Below are positions 1-5,847 of a stretch of 13,092 nucleotides of DNA, piece after piece (the stretch's first letter is position 1; each line of letters starts with the position of its first letter). Location: NCBI GenBank assembly GCA_038239195.1, contig JBBSEZ010000283.1, positions 1-13,092 on the forward strand, given 5' to 3'. A program made the position numbers and the translations under genes. Below the pieces are notes generated by a model, which was given only the letters and a program-made list of their open reading frames with translations, was not told where the DNA came from and made no database searches. This DNA comes from JBBSEZ01 sp038239195. GTDB lineage: Bacteria; Planctomycetota; Planctomycetia; Gemmatales; Gemmataceae.

Positions 1-136
1 AGGATAACAACTTGAAGTCTGGTTGCGGCATTGATTTCGCCTTACCCGACTCGGTGAAGCAGCATTTGCCACAACCTCTGACTGGAACTCACGTTACGCG
101 GGATGCCGAGGCATTCGCGGGAGGGATGAGCGCGAA

Positions 137-868
137 GTGTCGATTTACTCGGTGGTCTGGGGCCCCAACGGCCGCCTCGCCCTCTCGGCGAGCGGAGACA
201 CGGCGCTTCGGCTTTGGGATGTACCGAGCGGGAAGTGTCTCCGCATCTTCGAGGGACATACGGATGCGGTGAAATCGGTGTCGTGGAGCCTCGATGGCCG
301 CCGCGCGATCTCGGGGGGCTTTGACAACACTCTGCGACTATGGGATGTGTCGAGCGGGAAGTGCCTCCGCGTCTTCGAGGAGTACATCACCGCTATTTAC
401 TCGGTGGCCTGGGGCCCCGACGGCTGTTACATTCTTTCGGGGAACAGTGACAAGACTCTACGGCTGTGGGGAGCGTCCAGTGGGAAGTGCCTCCGCACCT
501 TTGAGGGGCACGGGAGTTGGGTTCTTTCGGTGTCGTGGAACCCCGACGGCCGATGCGTCCTCTCGGGGAGTTGGGACGAGACGCTGCGCCTTTGGGAAGT
601 GTCCAGCGGTAAGTGCCTCCGCTCCTTCCAGGGGCATACGAACGGCATGTCCTCGGTGGCGTGGAGCCCCGATGGCCGATTCGCACTCTCGGGGAGTTGG
701 GACTGTACGCTGCGCCTTTGGGAGGTGTCCAGCGGGAAGTGCCTGCGCATCTTCGAGGGGCACACTACTATGTCAAATCATTATCGTGGAGTCCCGATGG
801 CCGCTACGCCCTCTCCGCAGGCGGTGGCACGATACGGCTTTGGGAGCTGGACTGGGAGTTTGAACTGA
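137..868 (+). CDS. WD40-repeat protein, in-frame part of a frameshifted gene
   Basis: WD40 repeats fold into beta-propellers that act as protein-protein scaffolds. Five 42-residue repeats read in frame here, each of the pattern S-V-x-W-x-P-D-G-R, L-S-G-S-W-D, T-L-R-L-W, S-S-G-K-C-L-R, F-x-G-H. The repeats are unusually alike and the DNA repeats with a 126-bp period. The only start in frame is a GTG at 137, which lies inside the first repeat. The same frame is open back to base 35 and still resembles repeat sequence just before 137 (DEREVSIYS aligns with EEYITAIYS of repeat 3), so the true N-terminus is probably missing or upstream of a lesion. After the GH of repeat 5 (bases 758-763) the frame leaves the WD40 pattern and ends in about 35 unrelated residues at 868. 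The sixth repeat continues in another frame from 766. No catalytic domain is seen. The WD40 assignment is certain; whether the gene is functional is doubtful. Confidence 0.8.
   Translation: MSIYSVVWGPNGRLALSASGDTALRLWDVPSGKCLRIFEGHTDAVKSVSWSLDGRRAISGGFDNTLRLWDVSSGKCLRVFEEYITAIYSVAWGPDGCYILSGNSDKTLRLWGASSGKCLRTFEGHGSWVLSVSWNPDGRCVLSGSWDETLRLWEVSSGKCLRSFQGHTNGMSSVAWSPDGRFALSGSWDCTLRLWEVSSGKCLRIFEGHTTMSNHYRGVPMAATPSPQAVARYGFGSWTGSLN
140..845 (+). repeat. 126-bp tandem repeats encoding WD40 blades
   Basis: The segment is built of about five and a half direct repeats of 126 bp (42 codons). For example, TCTCGGGGAGTTGGGAC occurs at 561 and again at 687, exactly 126 bases apart, and variants of AGCGGGAAGTGCCTCCGC recur near 350, 476, 602 and 731. 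Similarity is clear at the DNA level and not only in the protein, which points to recent unit duplication or ongoing homogenisation. Such arrays are prone to misassembly and slippage. Confidence 0.8.
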
Positions 869-1106
869 ACCAACCGGCGGACTGGGACGAAGGCGCTCGC
901 CCCTTCCTCACCACGTTCCTGACCATTCATACGCCTACGCCGAAGGTCTGTTTTCTGGAAGCAAACCGACCTGGACCGAGGACAACTTCCGCCGTTTGCT
1001 CGACAAACTCGGCTGCGCCGGCTTCGGCTGGCTCCGTCCCGAAGGCGTCCGCCGCGAACTGGAGAAGATGGGCGCCACCGGGCAAGGCCCGCCGCCGCTC
1101 GGCTGA
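764..1106 (+). pseudogene. Out-of-frame remainder of the WD40 gene: sixth repeat and C-terminal domain
   Basis: From 766 a sixth WD40 repeat reads in the next frame (YYVKSLSWSPDGRYALS, then GGGTIRLWELDWEFEL), followed by NQPADWDEGARPFLTTFLTIHT. At about 936 the meaningful frame moves again. From 933 it reads AYAEGLFSGSKPTWTED, then NFRRLLDKLGCAGFGWLRPE and GVRRELEKMGATGQGPPPLG, ending at TGA 1104-1106. From memory, planctomycete WD40 proteins carry a tail of this kind (ADWDEGARP, PTWTED, LGCAGFGWLRPEGVRR). One added base near 764 and one near 936 restore a single reading of about 323 residues from GTG 137. Either the gene is decaying or these are sequence errors. The stop lies 30 bases before the next start, which suggests a shared transcript. 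Confidence 0.75.
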
Positions 1107-1136
1107 TAATGCCGTTCACTTTCTGGAGACCCGCTC

Positions 1137-1568
1137 ATGCGTCCGCTCGCGTTTCTCAAGTGCTTCGGCAAGGCGGCCCTCAAGCACGCCGCCAACCTCG
1201 CCGGCCTCGGCCTCGGCGACGCCGTCGAAGACTTCTGGAACGACTGGAAGCATGACCGCGACGCCTCCGCGCGCCAGGCCGAGTTGCAGGCCGTCGTCCT
1301 GATGGCCGCCGACCAGTTTGGCAAACAGATCGAGGCCGTCCTCCGCGAGGTCGCCGCCGGCCAGCCGGAAGGCGTCCGCCAGCATGTCTCCGACTGCCTC
1401 CAGCAACTGCCCGATCAACTCCGCAGCTCCTTCCGCCGCCCGGACGACCCGCAGGGCGCCAGCGTTCCCCCTGGCTTCAGCGGCAAGCAGATGGTCAGCG
1501 AACTCGTCTCCCGCCTGCCATCCCGCCCGGCCGAGCCGCCTCCGCCGGCCCCGCCCGACCGCGGGTAA
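1137..1568 (+). CDS. N-terminal module of a planctomycete kinase-type protein (probable first part of the FHA-kinase gene)
   Basis: This encodes 143 residues from ATG 1137, with GGAG at 1125-1128 as ribosome binding site. It is a helical, charged module (FLKCFGKAALKHAANLAG near the start, KQIEAVLREVAAGQPEGVRQ near residues 60-80) followed by RRPDDPQGASVPPGFS. From memory, this resembles the N-terminal module placed before kinase or WD40 domains in Gemmata-type proteins; its role is unknown. The frame ends at TAA 1566-1568 after a Pro-rich linker (PAEPPPPAPPDRG). In the minus-one frame at the same spot an FHA domain begins (RVTLEFTQG) and runs on, without a stop, into the kinase ending at 3061. 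Adding one base near 1562 gives PPDRRVTLEFTQG and one protein of about 641 residues. It is most likely one gene with a frameshift; a separate short protein is the alternative. Confidence 0.65.
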   Translation: MRPLAFLKCFGKAALKHAANLAGLGLGDAVEDFWNDWKHDRDASARQAELQAVVLMAADQFGKQIEAVLREVAAGQPEGVRQHVSDCLQQLPDQLRSSFRRPDDPQGASVPPGFSGKQMVSELVSRLPSRPAEPPPPAPPDRG

Positions 1569-1864
1569 CCCTCGAATTCACGCAGGGCCAACTCCAGGGC
1601 CAGACGCGAGCTTTCACGGAGCCGACCACGCTCGTCCTTGGCCGGCACAAGGACTGCGAGCCGCGCTTTGCGCGCGAAGGCCATCAAAACCTCTCCCGCC
1701 ACCACGCCCTCGTCGAGATCAATCCGCCCGACGTCTGCCTGCGCGACCTCGGCAGCCGCAACGGCACCTTCGTCAACGGCGAGCTCGTCGGCAAACGCCC
1801 GCCCGGCACGGGCCCCAGCGCCCAGCACACCTCGGCCGAAAAGGACCTCGCCGACGGCGCCGAG
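1565..1864 (+). other. FHA-domain coding sequence with no start codon, in frame with the kinase
   Basis: The frame of the downstream kinase is open throughout this stretch and encodes a full forkhead-associated domain, a phosphothreonine-binding module. Its signatures are GR at 1640-1645, SRHHA from 1694 and DLGSRNGTFVNG from 1745 (NGT at 1760-1768). These are the conserved phosphopeptide-binding residues of the family. No ATG, GTG or TTG precedes the domain in frame, so it can only be made by frameshift fusion to the module ending at 1568 or from a non-standard start. The domain begins within ten codons of the upstream stop, supporting one original gene. It probably binds phosphorylated sites, perhaps made by its own kinase domain. 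Confidence 0.8.
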
Positions 1865-3061
1865 GTGGTGCTGGCCAAGCAAGGCGGCGTGGCGTTCCGC
1901 GTCCACGTCGTGGTCCCGGCCCGGTGCGCGGCCTGCGGGGCGGAGATCGTGGAACACCAGAAGTCGGCGTGCGCCCAGCCCGCCGGCGGCTCCCTCTGCC
2001 TGACCTGTCAGCGCCGCGCCGACGACGCGGCGGCGCCTGTGGTCAAGCCGTGCGCCTGGTGCCAGCGCGAGGTGCGGGCGGAGCGCGGGGCCAACCGGCC
2101 GGGGCTGTTCGTCTGCGCCGACTGCCGCAACGACGTGCAGGGCATGATGCAAAGCCTGCTCGGCCAGGCCCAGGCCGGCGCCGCCGACCTGCGCGTCCTG
2201 CGCGGCTACGACGTCTTCGAAGAGCTGGGCGCCGGCGGCATGGGGGCGGTCTACCTCGCCCGCCATCAGCGCACCGCCGCCCCCGCGGCCATCAAGCTGT
2301 TGCTGCCGAAGGTCGCCGCCGACGAATTGGCCATCGCGCTGTTCCAGCGCGAGATCCGCAACACGATGGCCCTGAGCCATCGCCACGTCGTTCGCCTGCT
2401 CGACCACGGGTTTGCCCGCGGCGCCCTCTTCATGGTGTTGGAGTATTGCGACGGCGGCTCCGCCGAGGACCTGCGCGTCCAGCGCGGCGGCACCCTGCCG
2501 GTGGAGGAGGCGGTCGAGATTGCGGTGCAGGCGCTGGAGGGGCTTATGTACTGCCATACGGCCGACATCCCGTTCGTGAAGCAGAAGGGCGGCGGTTACG
2601 GGCCGGGCAAGGGCCTGGTCCACCGCGACGTCAAGCCGGCGAACCTGTTCCTGACCGGCTGGGGCAGCGGCCGCGTCGTCAAGGTCGGCGACTTCGGCCT
2701 GGCGAAGGCATTCGCGGAGTCCGGCCTGAGCGGCGGCACGCGCACCGGCGACGTGGGCGGGACGTACGAGTTCATGTGCCGGCAGCAGGTCGCCTTTTAC
2801 AAGGACGCCGGCCCGGAGGTAGACGTCTGGTCGCTGGCGGCGTCGCTGTACTACCTGCTGACCGGCTGCACGCCGCGCGACTTCGGCGACGGCGACAGGT
2901 GTCTGGCAGTGCTGGAGGCAAGCCCGGTGCCGATCCGCCAGCGGCGGTCGGACCTGCCAGCGCGGTTGGCGGCGGCGATCGACGCGGCGCTGGTGGAAGA
3001 GCCAGCGATGACGTTCCAGACGGCCGGCGCGTTCAAGAAGGCGCTGGAGGAGGCGGTGTGA
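1865..3061 (+). CDS. Zinc-ribbon Ser/Thr protein kinase (C-terminal part of an FHA-kinase)
   Basis: A Hanks-type kinase that phosphorylates protein Ser/Thr from ATP. Counted from GTG 1865 (398 aa): two CxxC-pair zinc-binding segments (C21/C24 with C45/C48; C63/C66 with C84/C87), then the kinase domain from about 114. It shows the glycine loop GAGGMGAVY (122-130), AAIK lysine K144, helix-C glutamate E163 in FQREIR, catalytic loop HRDVKPAN (253-260, D255) and DFG (276-278), so all catalytic residues are present. The usual APE motif is replaced by GTYEFMCRQQV (299-309), followed by PEVDVWSLAASLYYLLTG. From memory, a related MPRQQV form occurs in planctomycete kinases. A Gly/Lys-rich insert (about 234-250) precedes the HRD. 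No transmembrane segment is seen, so it is probably cytoplasmic. The GTG start is formal only: coding continues upstream through the FHA domain. The gene converges on the sigma-factor gene with 24 bases between stops. Confidence 0.88.
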   Translation: MVLAKQGGVAFRVHVVVPARCAACGAEIVEHQKSACAQPAGGSLCLTCQRRADDAAAPVVKPCAWCQREVRAERGANRPGLFVCADCRNDVQGMMQSLLGQAQAGAADLRVLRGYDVFEELGAGGMGAVYLARHQRTAAPAAIKLLLPKVAADELAIALFQREIRNTMALSHRHVVRLLDHGFARGALFMVLEYCDGGSAEDLRVQRGGTLPVEEAVEIAVQALEGLMYCHTADIPFVKQKGGGYGPGKGLVHRDVKPANLFLTGWGSGRVVKVGDFGLAKAFAESGLSGGTRTGDVGGTYEFMCRQQVAFYKDAGPEVDVWSLAASLYYLLTGCTPRDFGDGDRCLAVLEASPVPIRQRRSDLPARLAAAIDAALVEEPAMTFQTAGAFKKALEEAV

Positions 3062-3085
3062 GGTCTTTGCGGAGGCGGCCCGGTA

Positions 3086-3808
3086 TCACAAGAGCTTCCG
3101 AACCTCCTCCTCCACGTCCACGTCCGCGCCCACCTGGTCGCGGACCTCCTGGCGCACCAGCCGCTCCCAGCGCTTGCGCACCTGTTCCAGGGCGTAGCGC
3201 ACCTGATCGCGGCTGACGCCGAAGCGCTCGGCGAGGGCTTCCTCCGTCGGCTGGTCTTCGCGGCGCTCCACGAAGTGGGTCGCGGCGAAGATCGCAAAGC
3301 GCTGCCGCTCCGCGGCGTCCGACGCGGCCGCGTAGAGCGCCCCGAGGTTGTCGCGGACGGTGCGCAGCAGGGCGACTTTCCATTCCTTGTCGAACGCGTC
3401 TTCCGGCGTTTCACCCGCGGGGGGCTCGTAGGTGCGATCTCTGTCGTCCATCAGGCTGCGGATGGACACGAAGGCCTGCTCGAACCTGGCCTGCTCGGGG
3501 GCGCGGACGACCTGGTCGTAGGTGAAGCGCTTGACGACCGTCTTCAGGAAGTCCCGGAAGCGCCCGCGCGTCGGGTCTGCCCGCGCGAGCCAGCCCCTGG
3601 TGACGAGGCTGAGGAAGAACTGTTGCGTCAGCCCCTCGGGGTCTGGGGCAGCGGGATATTTCTTGCGCAAGAAGTGGAACGCCGGCCGCCAGTAGGTCGT
3701 GAGGAGACGGTTGACGGCGGAGACGTACTTCGGGTGTTGCGGATCGCGGGCGGCCTCGATGCAACTCCAGGCCGTCGCCGGAAAGCGAGCCGAGGGGGTC
3801 GCGGGCAT
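3086..3808 (-). CDS. ECF-type RNA polymerase sigma factor, planctomycete class
   Basis: A sigma factor directs RNA polymerase to a promoter set. The protein has 240 aa, larger than the usual ECF of under 200. Region 2 lies at about 36-105 (TTYWRPAFHFLRKKY, PEGLTQQFFLSLV, GWLARADPTRGRFRDFLK). A long charged linker follows at about 105-145. Region 4 lies at about 186-220 with a helix-turn-helix (TEEALAERFGVSRDQVRYAL). The TTYWRP, LTQ-FF and RGRFRDFL wording matches the divergent sigma factors I associate with planctomycetes. The start at 3808 has AGGAGG seven bases upstream. It lies 56 bases downstream of the Rpn-like gene on the same strand and is probably cotranscribed. No anti-sigma factor is adjacent. 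The neighbouring Ser/Thr kinase is a candidate regulator because some planctomycete ECF factors are paired with kinases, but this is inference. Confidence 0.82.
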   Translation of the reverse strand: MPATPSARFPATAWSCIEAARDPQHPKYVSAVNRLLTTYWRPAFHFLRKKYPAAPDPEGLTQQFFLSLVTRGWLARADPTRGRFRDFLKTVVKRFTYDQVVRAPEQARFEQAFVSIRSLMDDRDRTYEPPAGETPEDAFDKEWKVALLRTVRDNLGALYAAASDAAERQRFAIFAATHFVERREDQPTEEALAERFGVSRDQVRYALEQVRKRWERLVRQEVRDQVGADVDVEEEVRKLL

Positions 3809-3864
3809 CTAAACCCTCCTGCGATGGGGTTGCATTCGGCGGATGCTGGTGGCCAAAGGTATGC

Positions 3865-4851
3865 TCAGGTGGCGCTCGCGGTGAGCGAACGCTCGAAGTC
3901 GGCGGGCGAGGCGGTCAGGGCCGCATCGCGCAACCAGGCGGTGAGCTGCCGGACGTCGGCGTTCTTCTCCAGGGCGGAGCGGACGCCTTCCGGCAGGGGC
4001 GCCTCCGGGAAGCGCGCCTGCAGCACGTTCACCACCGCTGCTCGTGCCGTCGTCAGTGAGCCTTTCTCCATGGCTTCCTCGCGCCATTCGCGCATGATCG
4101 TGGATTCCTGCATGCTGAAGCCCTCCAACCCGGTTTGCCAGAGTTGCTTGCGGCCGGCCATGTCAGCGAACACCCGCGCGAGGACGCCGTAATTCGCCCG
4201 CAGGACCAACTCCACCTGCCGCATCGCCAGATCGCGCCAGCGGCGGACGACATCCGGCTCGTCCGCCCCCGCCATTAGAGGAACCCACACCAGAATGCAC
4301 AAGCCGAGTTCGCGGCGGTCGATTCGGTCCATGGTCTTCTCGGCGCTCTCCTTGCGCACGTCCTTGATGATGAACGCGCAAGAAACGCCTGGCGCCACCG
4401 GGGGAGACGTTGCAGAGGCGGCTTGCGCGGGGCCGGACGGCGCCTCGGGGGCCTTCTTCCTGAGGGGGACGCGCCAGTCGACGGCATGGCTCAGTTCGCC
4501 CTCGCTGAGGTTGAGAATCGCGCCCATCATCCGGAAGCGGTCGCGGCCCTCGAAGCGCAGGAGGTTGTGAAGCAGCCCGAGGTAGATCGTCATCCAGACC
4601 GCCATGCCGGCCAAGGGCTGGCCCTGCGCCTCGATCAGGCAGGCCCACGGCGGCTGCGTCCCGCTGGCCGAGCGCAGCCCCGCCACGCAGTCGCAGCGCA
4701 ACTGCGGCACGCCCGGCGGCGGCGCCATCTGCGTTTGCAGCCAGCCGAAGAATGTCAAGTCCTCGTCCACCTCCTCCAGCAGCCATTTCAACTGGTCCTC
4801 CGGCTCAACTTCCTGAATGGCGTGCCGTTCCGCATCGTCGTAATCCGCCAT
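3865..4851 (-). CDS. Rpn/PD-(D/E)XK-like protein of unknown function
   Basis: The protein has 328 aa. ATG 4851 is chosen because GGGAGGA lies just upstream; a longer frame back to 5097 adds 82 residues of non-protein-like sequence. The segment at about 52-95 (LRCDCVAGLR, then CLIEAQGQPLAGMAVWMTIY) resembles the core of Rpn/YhgA-like nucleases, where an aspartate strand is followed by an I-E-x-Q strand and a helix. D55, E74 and Q76 would be the candidate active-site residues. The C-terminal part (QESTIMREWREEAMEKG, then RFPEAPLPEGV and TAWLRDAALTASPADFE) matches the helical tail common in planctomycete members. A Pro/Ala-rich linker (132-155) divides the two. Rpn proteins are reported as recombination-promoting nucleases, often labelled transposase; no mobile-element ends are seen. 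It is first of a probable two-gene operon with the sigma factor. Family assignment is moderate and activity unproven. Confidence 0.65.
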   Translation of the reverse strand: MADYDDAERHAIQEVEPEDQLKWLLEEVDEDLTFFGWLQTQMAPPPGVPQLRCDCVAGLRSASGTQPPWACLIEAQGQPLAGMAVWMTIYLGLLHNLLRFEGRDRFRMMGAILNLSEGELSHAVDWRVPLRKKAPEAPSGPAQAASATSPPVAPGVSCAFIIKDVRKESAEKTMDRIDRRELGLCILVWVPLMAGADEPDVVRRWRDLAMRQVELVLRANYGVLARVFADMAGRKQLWQTGLEGFSMQESTIMREWREEAMEKGSLTTARAAVVNVLQARFPEAPLPEGVRSALEKNADVRQLTAWLRDAALTASPADFERSLTASAT

Positions 4852-4943
4852 TGCTTTCCTCCCGGCGCCGGGTGAGATCGTTGCGGCATCACCTTGCGAC
4901 AAACGCGATAGCCGCCGGGACACAAGGGCAAAGCCGCTCGCCG

Positions 4944-4973
4944 TTGTGTTCTCGATTCCCCACCAAGTATACC
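4944..4973 (+). promoter_or_regulatory. Candidate promoter for the secreted-protein gene
   Basis: TTGTGT (4944-4949) and TATACC (4968-4973) are separated by 18 bases in the divergent gap between the Rpn-like gene and the plus-strand secreted-protein gene. This would place transcription start near 4980 with a leader of about 115 bases. The same GTATAC palindrome reads TATACT on the minus strand and could be the -10 of the Rpn-sigma operon, but no good -35 is seen for it. Prediction from sequence only. Confidence 0.35.
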
Positions 4974-5095
4974 GAGGGCCCCGCGTGCGCCTGCACCGGA
5001 TCGCGTCGTGGGAGAATGGCCCACCGGACTCATTGCGGCCCGCGAGCGACTCGCTTATGCTGGGGGAATCGCCCCTTCTCTCCCGGAGGCACTTC

Positions 5096-5776
5096 ATGGT
5101 CCCACGATGGCTCCCCCTCTGCGGCTGTTTCGCTCTCGCCGTCCTCGCGCCGGCTCACGCGGCGGAGGCCGAAGCGGCCAAAGAGCTCGCCGCCGCCACT
5201 CGCAAGGCAACTGCTGTGAAAAGCTACTCGTTCCAGGTGCGGGAGGGCCCCGGCCCCGTCCGCCCGGTCGTGGGCAAGTACCAGAGCGGCCAGCCCCTCT
5301 CCCTCGAGGCGGAAGGGATCAGCTTTTACCGCAAAGGCGACGTCCTCGTCTACCTGGACGCCGGCAAGTGGCAGCGCACGCGGCGCGGCACCCTCTCCGA
5401 CCCGCTGCGCATCCTGGGCGCCTCGTACAAGGTGACGCGAACCGTTCCGCCGCACGTGGAGCTCGCGGGGCTTGGGAAAGACCTCACGGGCGTCAAGAAG
5501 GCCGTCGAGAAGGGCGAGACCGTTTACACCGGCACGCTCTCCGCCGCGGCCGCGAAGAAGTGGGCGCCGACCGAGTCGCGCGACGTTGCCCAGGGCGGGA
5601 CCGTTCGCGCCTGGGTGCGCGGCGGGAACGTCGTCAAGTATGAGGTGAGCGTGCGGCTCAAGGGGAAGCGCGGCAACGCCGAGGTCGATGGCACGTTCGC
5701 GCGGATTGTGGAGGTGAGTGCGGTCGGGACCACCAAGGTCGAGCCGCCCGCGGCAGCGCGAAAGGCGCTGGAATGA
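5096..5776 (+). CDS. Secreted protein of unknown function
   Basis: The protein has 226 aa. ATG 5096 is chosen because GGAGG lies seven bases upstream and it gives a clean Sec signal peptide (MVPRWLPLCGCFALAVLAPA, probable cleavage after AHA at residue 22). There is no lipobox. The mature part begins with an Ala/Lys helix (EAAKELAAATRKATAVKSYS), then alternating strands (SFQVREG, GISFYRKGDVLVYLDAGKWQ, VKYEVSVRLKGKR). An opening helix followed by K-S-Y-S-F and curved-sheet strands recalls LolA/LppX-like lipid-carrier folds, but no signature proves it. It should act in the periplasm or cell surface. The stop overlaps a possible ATG at 5773, and the carotenoid oxygenase follows by 71 bases, so the two may be cotranscribed. 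Confidence 0.7.
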   Translation: MVPRWLPLCGCFALAVLAPAHAAEAEAAKELAAATRKATAVKSYSFQVREGPGPVRPVVGKYQSGQPLSLEAEGISFYRKGDVLVYLDAGKWQRTRRGTLSDPLRILGASYKVTRTVPPHVELAGLGKDLTGVKKAVEKGETVYTGTLSAAAAKKWAPTESRDVAQGGTVRAWVRGGNVVKYEVSVRLKGKRGNAEVDGTFARIVEVSAVGTTKVEPPAAARKALE

Positions 5777-5847
5777 TCCGGCGAGGACCGCCCTCCACAG
5801 GCTCAACCCCGCGGCCGACCTTTTTCCCCCGAGAAGGACAGCCCCTC

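Noticed and set aside
1..136. Start of the WD40 gene or end of an upstream gene
   Set aside because: One frame is open from 35 without a start codon and another from base 3 reads through, but neither shows a recognisable domain, so no feature is claimed.
140..845. CRISPR-like regular repeats
   Set aside because: The 126-bp period is coding, in frame and matches WD40 blades. There are no short repeats with unique spacers.
1415..2623. Minus-strand open frame opposite the FHA-kinase
   Set aside because: Antisense of a well-supported gene; no motif or ribosome site.
1318..3216. Plus-strand Arg/Pro-rich frame across the kinase
   Set aside because: An alternate frame of the FHA-kinase with Arg/Pro/Gly bias typical of a shifted high-GC frame and no domain.
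3865..4851. Mobile element, because Rpn proteins are often labelled transposase
   Set aside because: No terminal inverted repeats, target duplications or other transposition genes were found around it.
4852..5097. N-terminal extension of the Rpn-like protein
   Set aside because: The extension crosses the divergent promoter region, and GGGAGGA directly precedes ATG 4851.
5773..5847. Earlier ATG for the carotenoid oxygenase
   Set aside because: Overlap with the preceding stop would permit coupling, but the added 25 residues would bury the twin-arginine signal and the ATG at 5848 has its own ribosome site.
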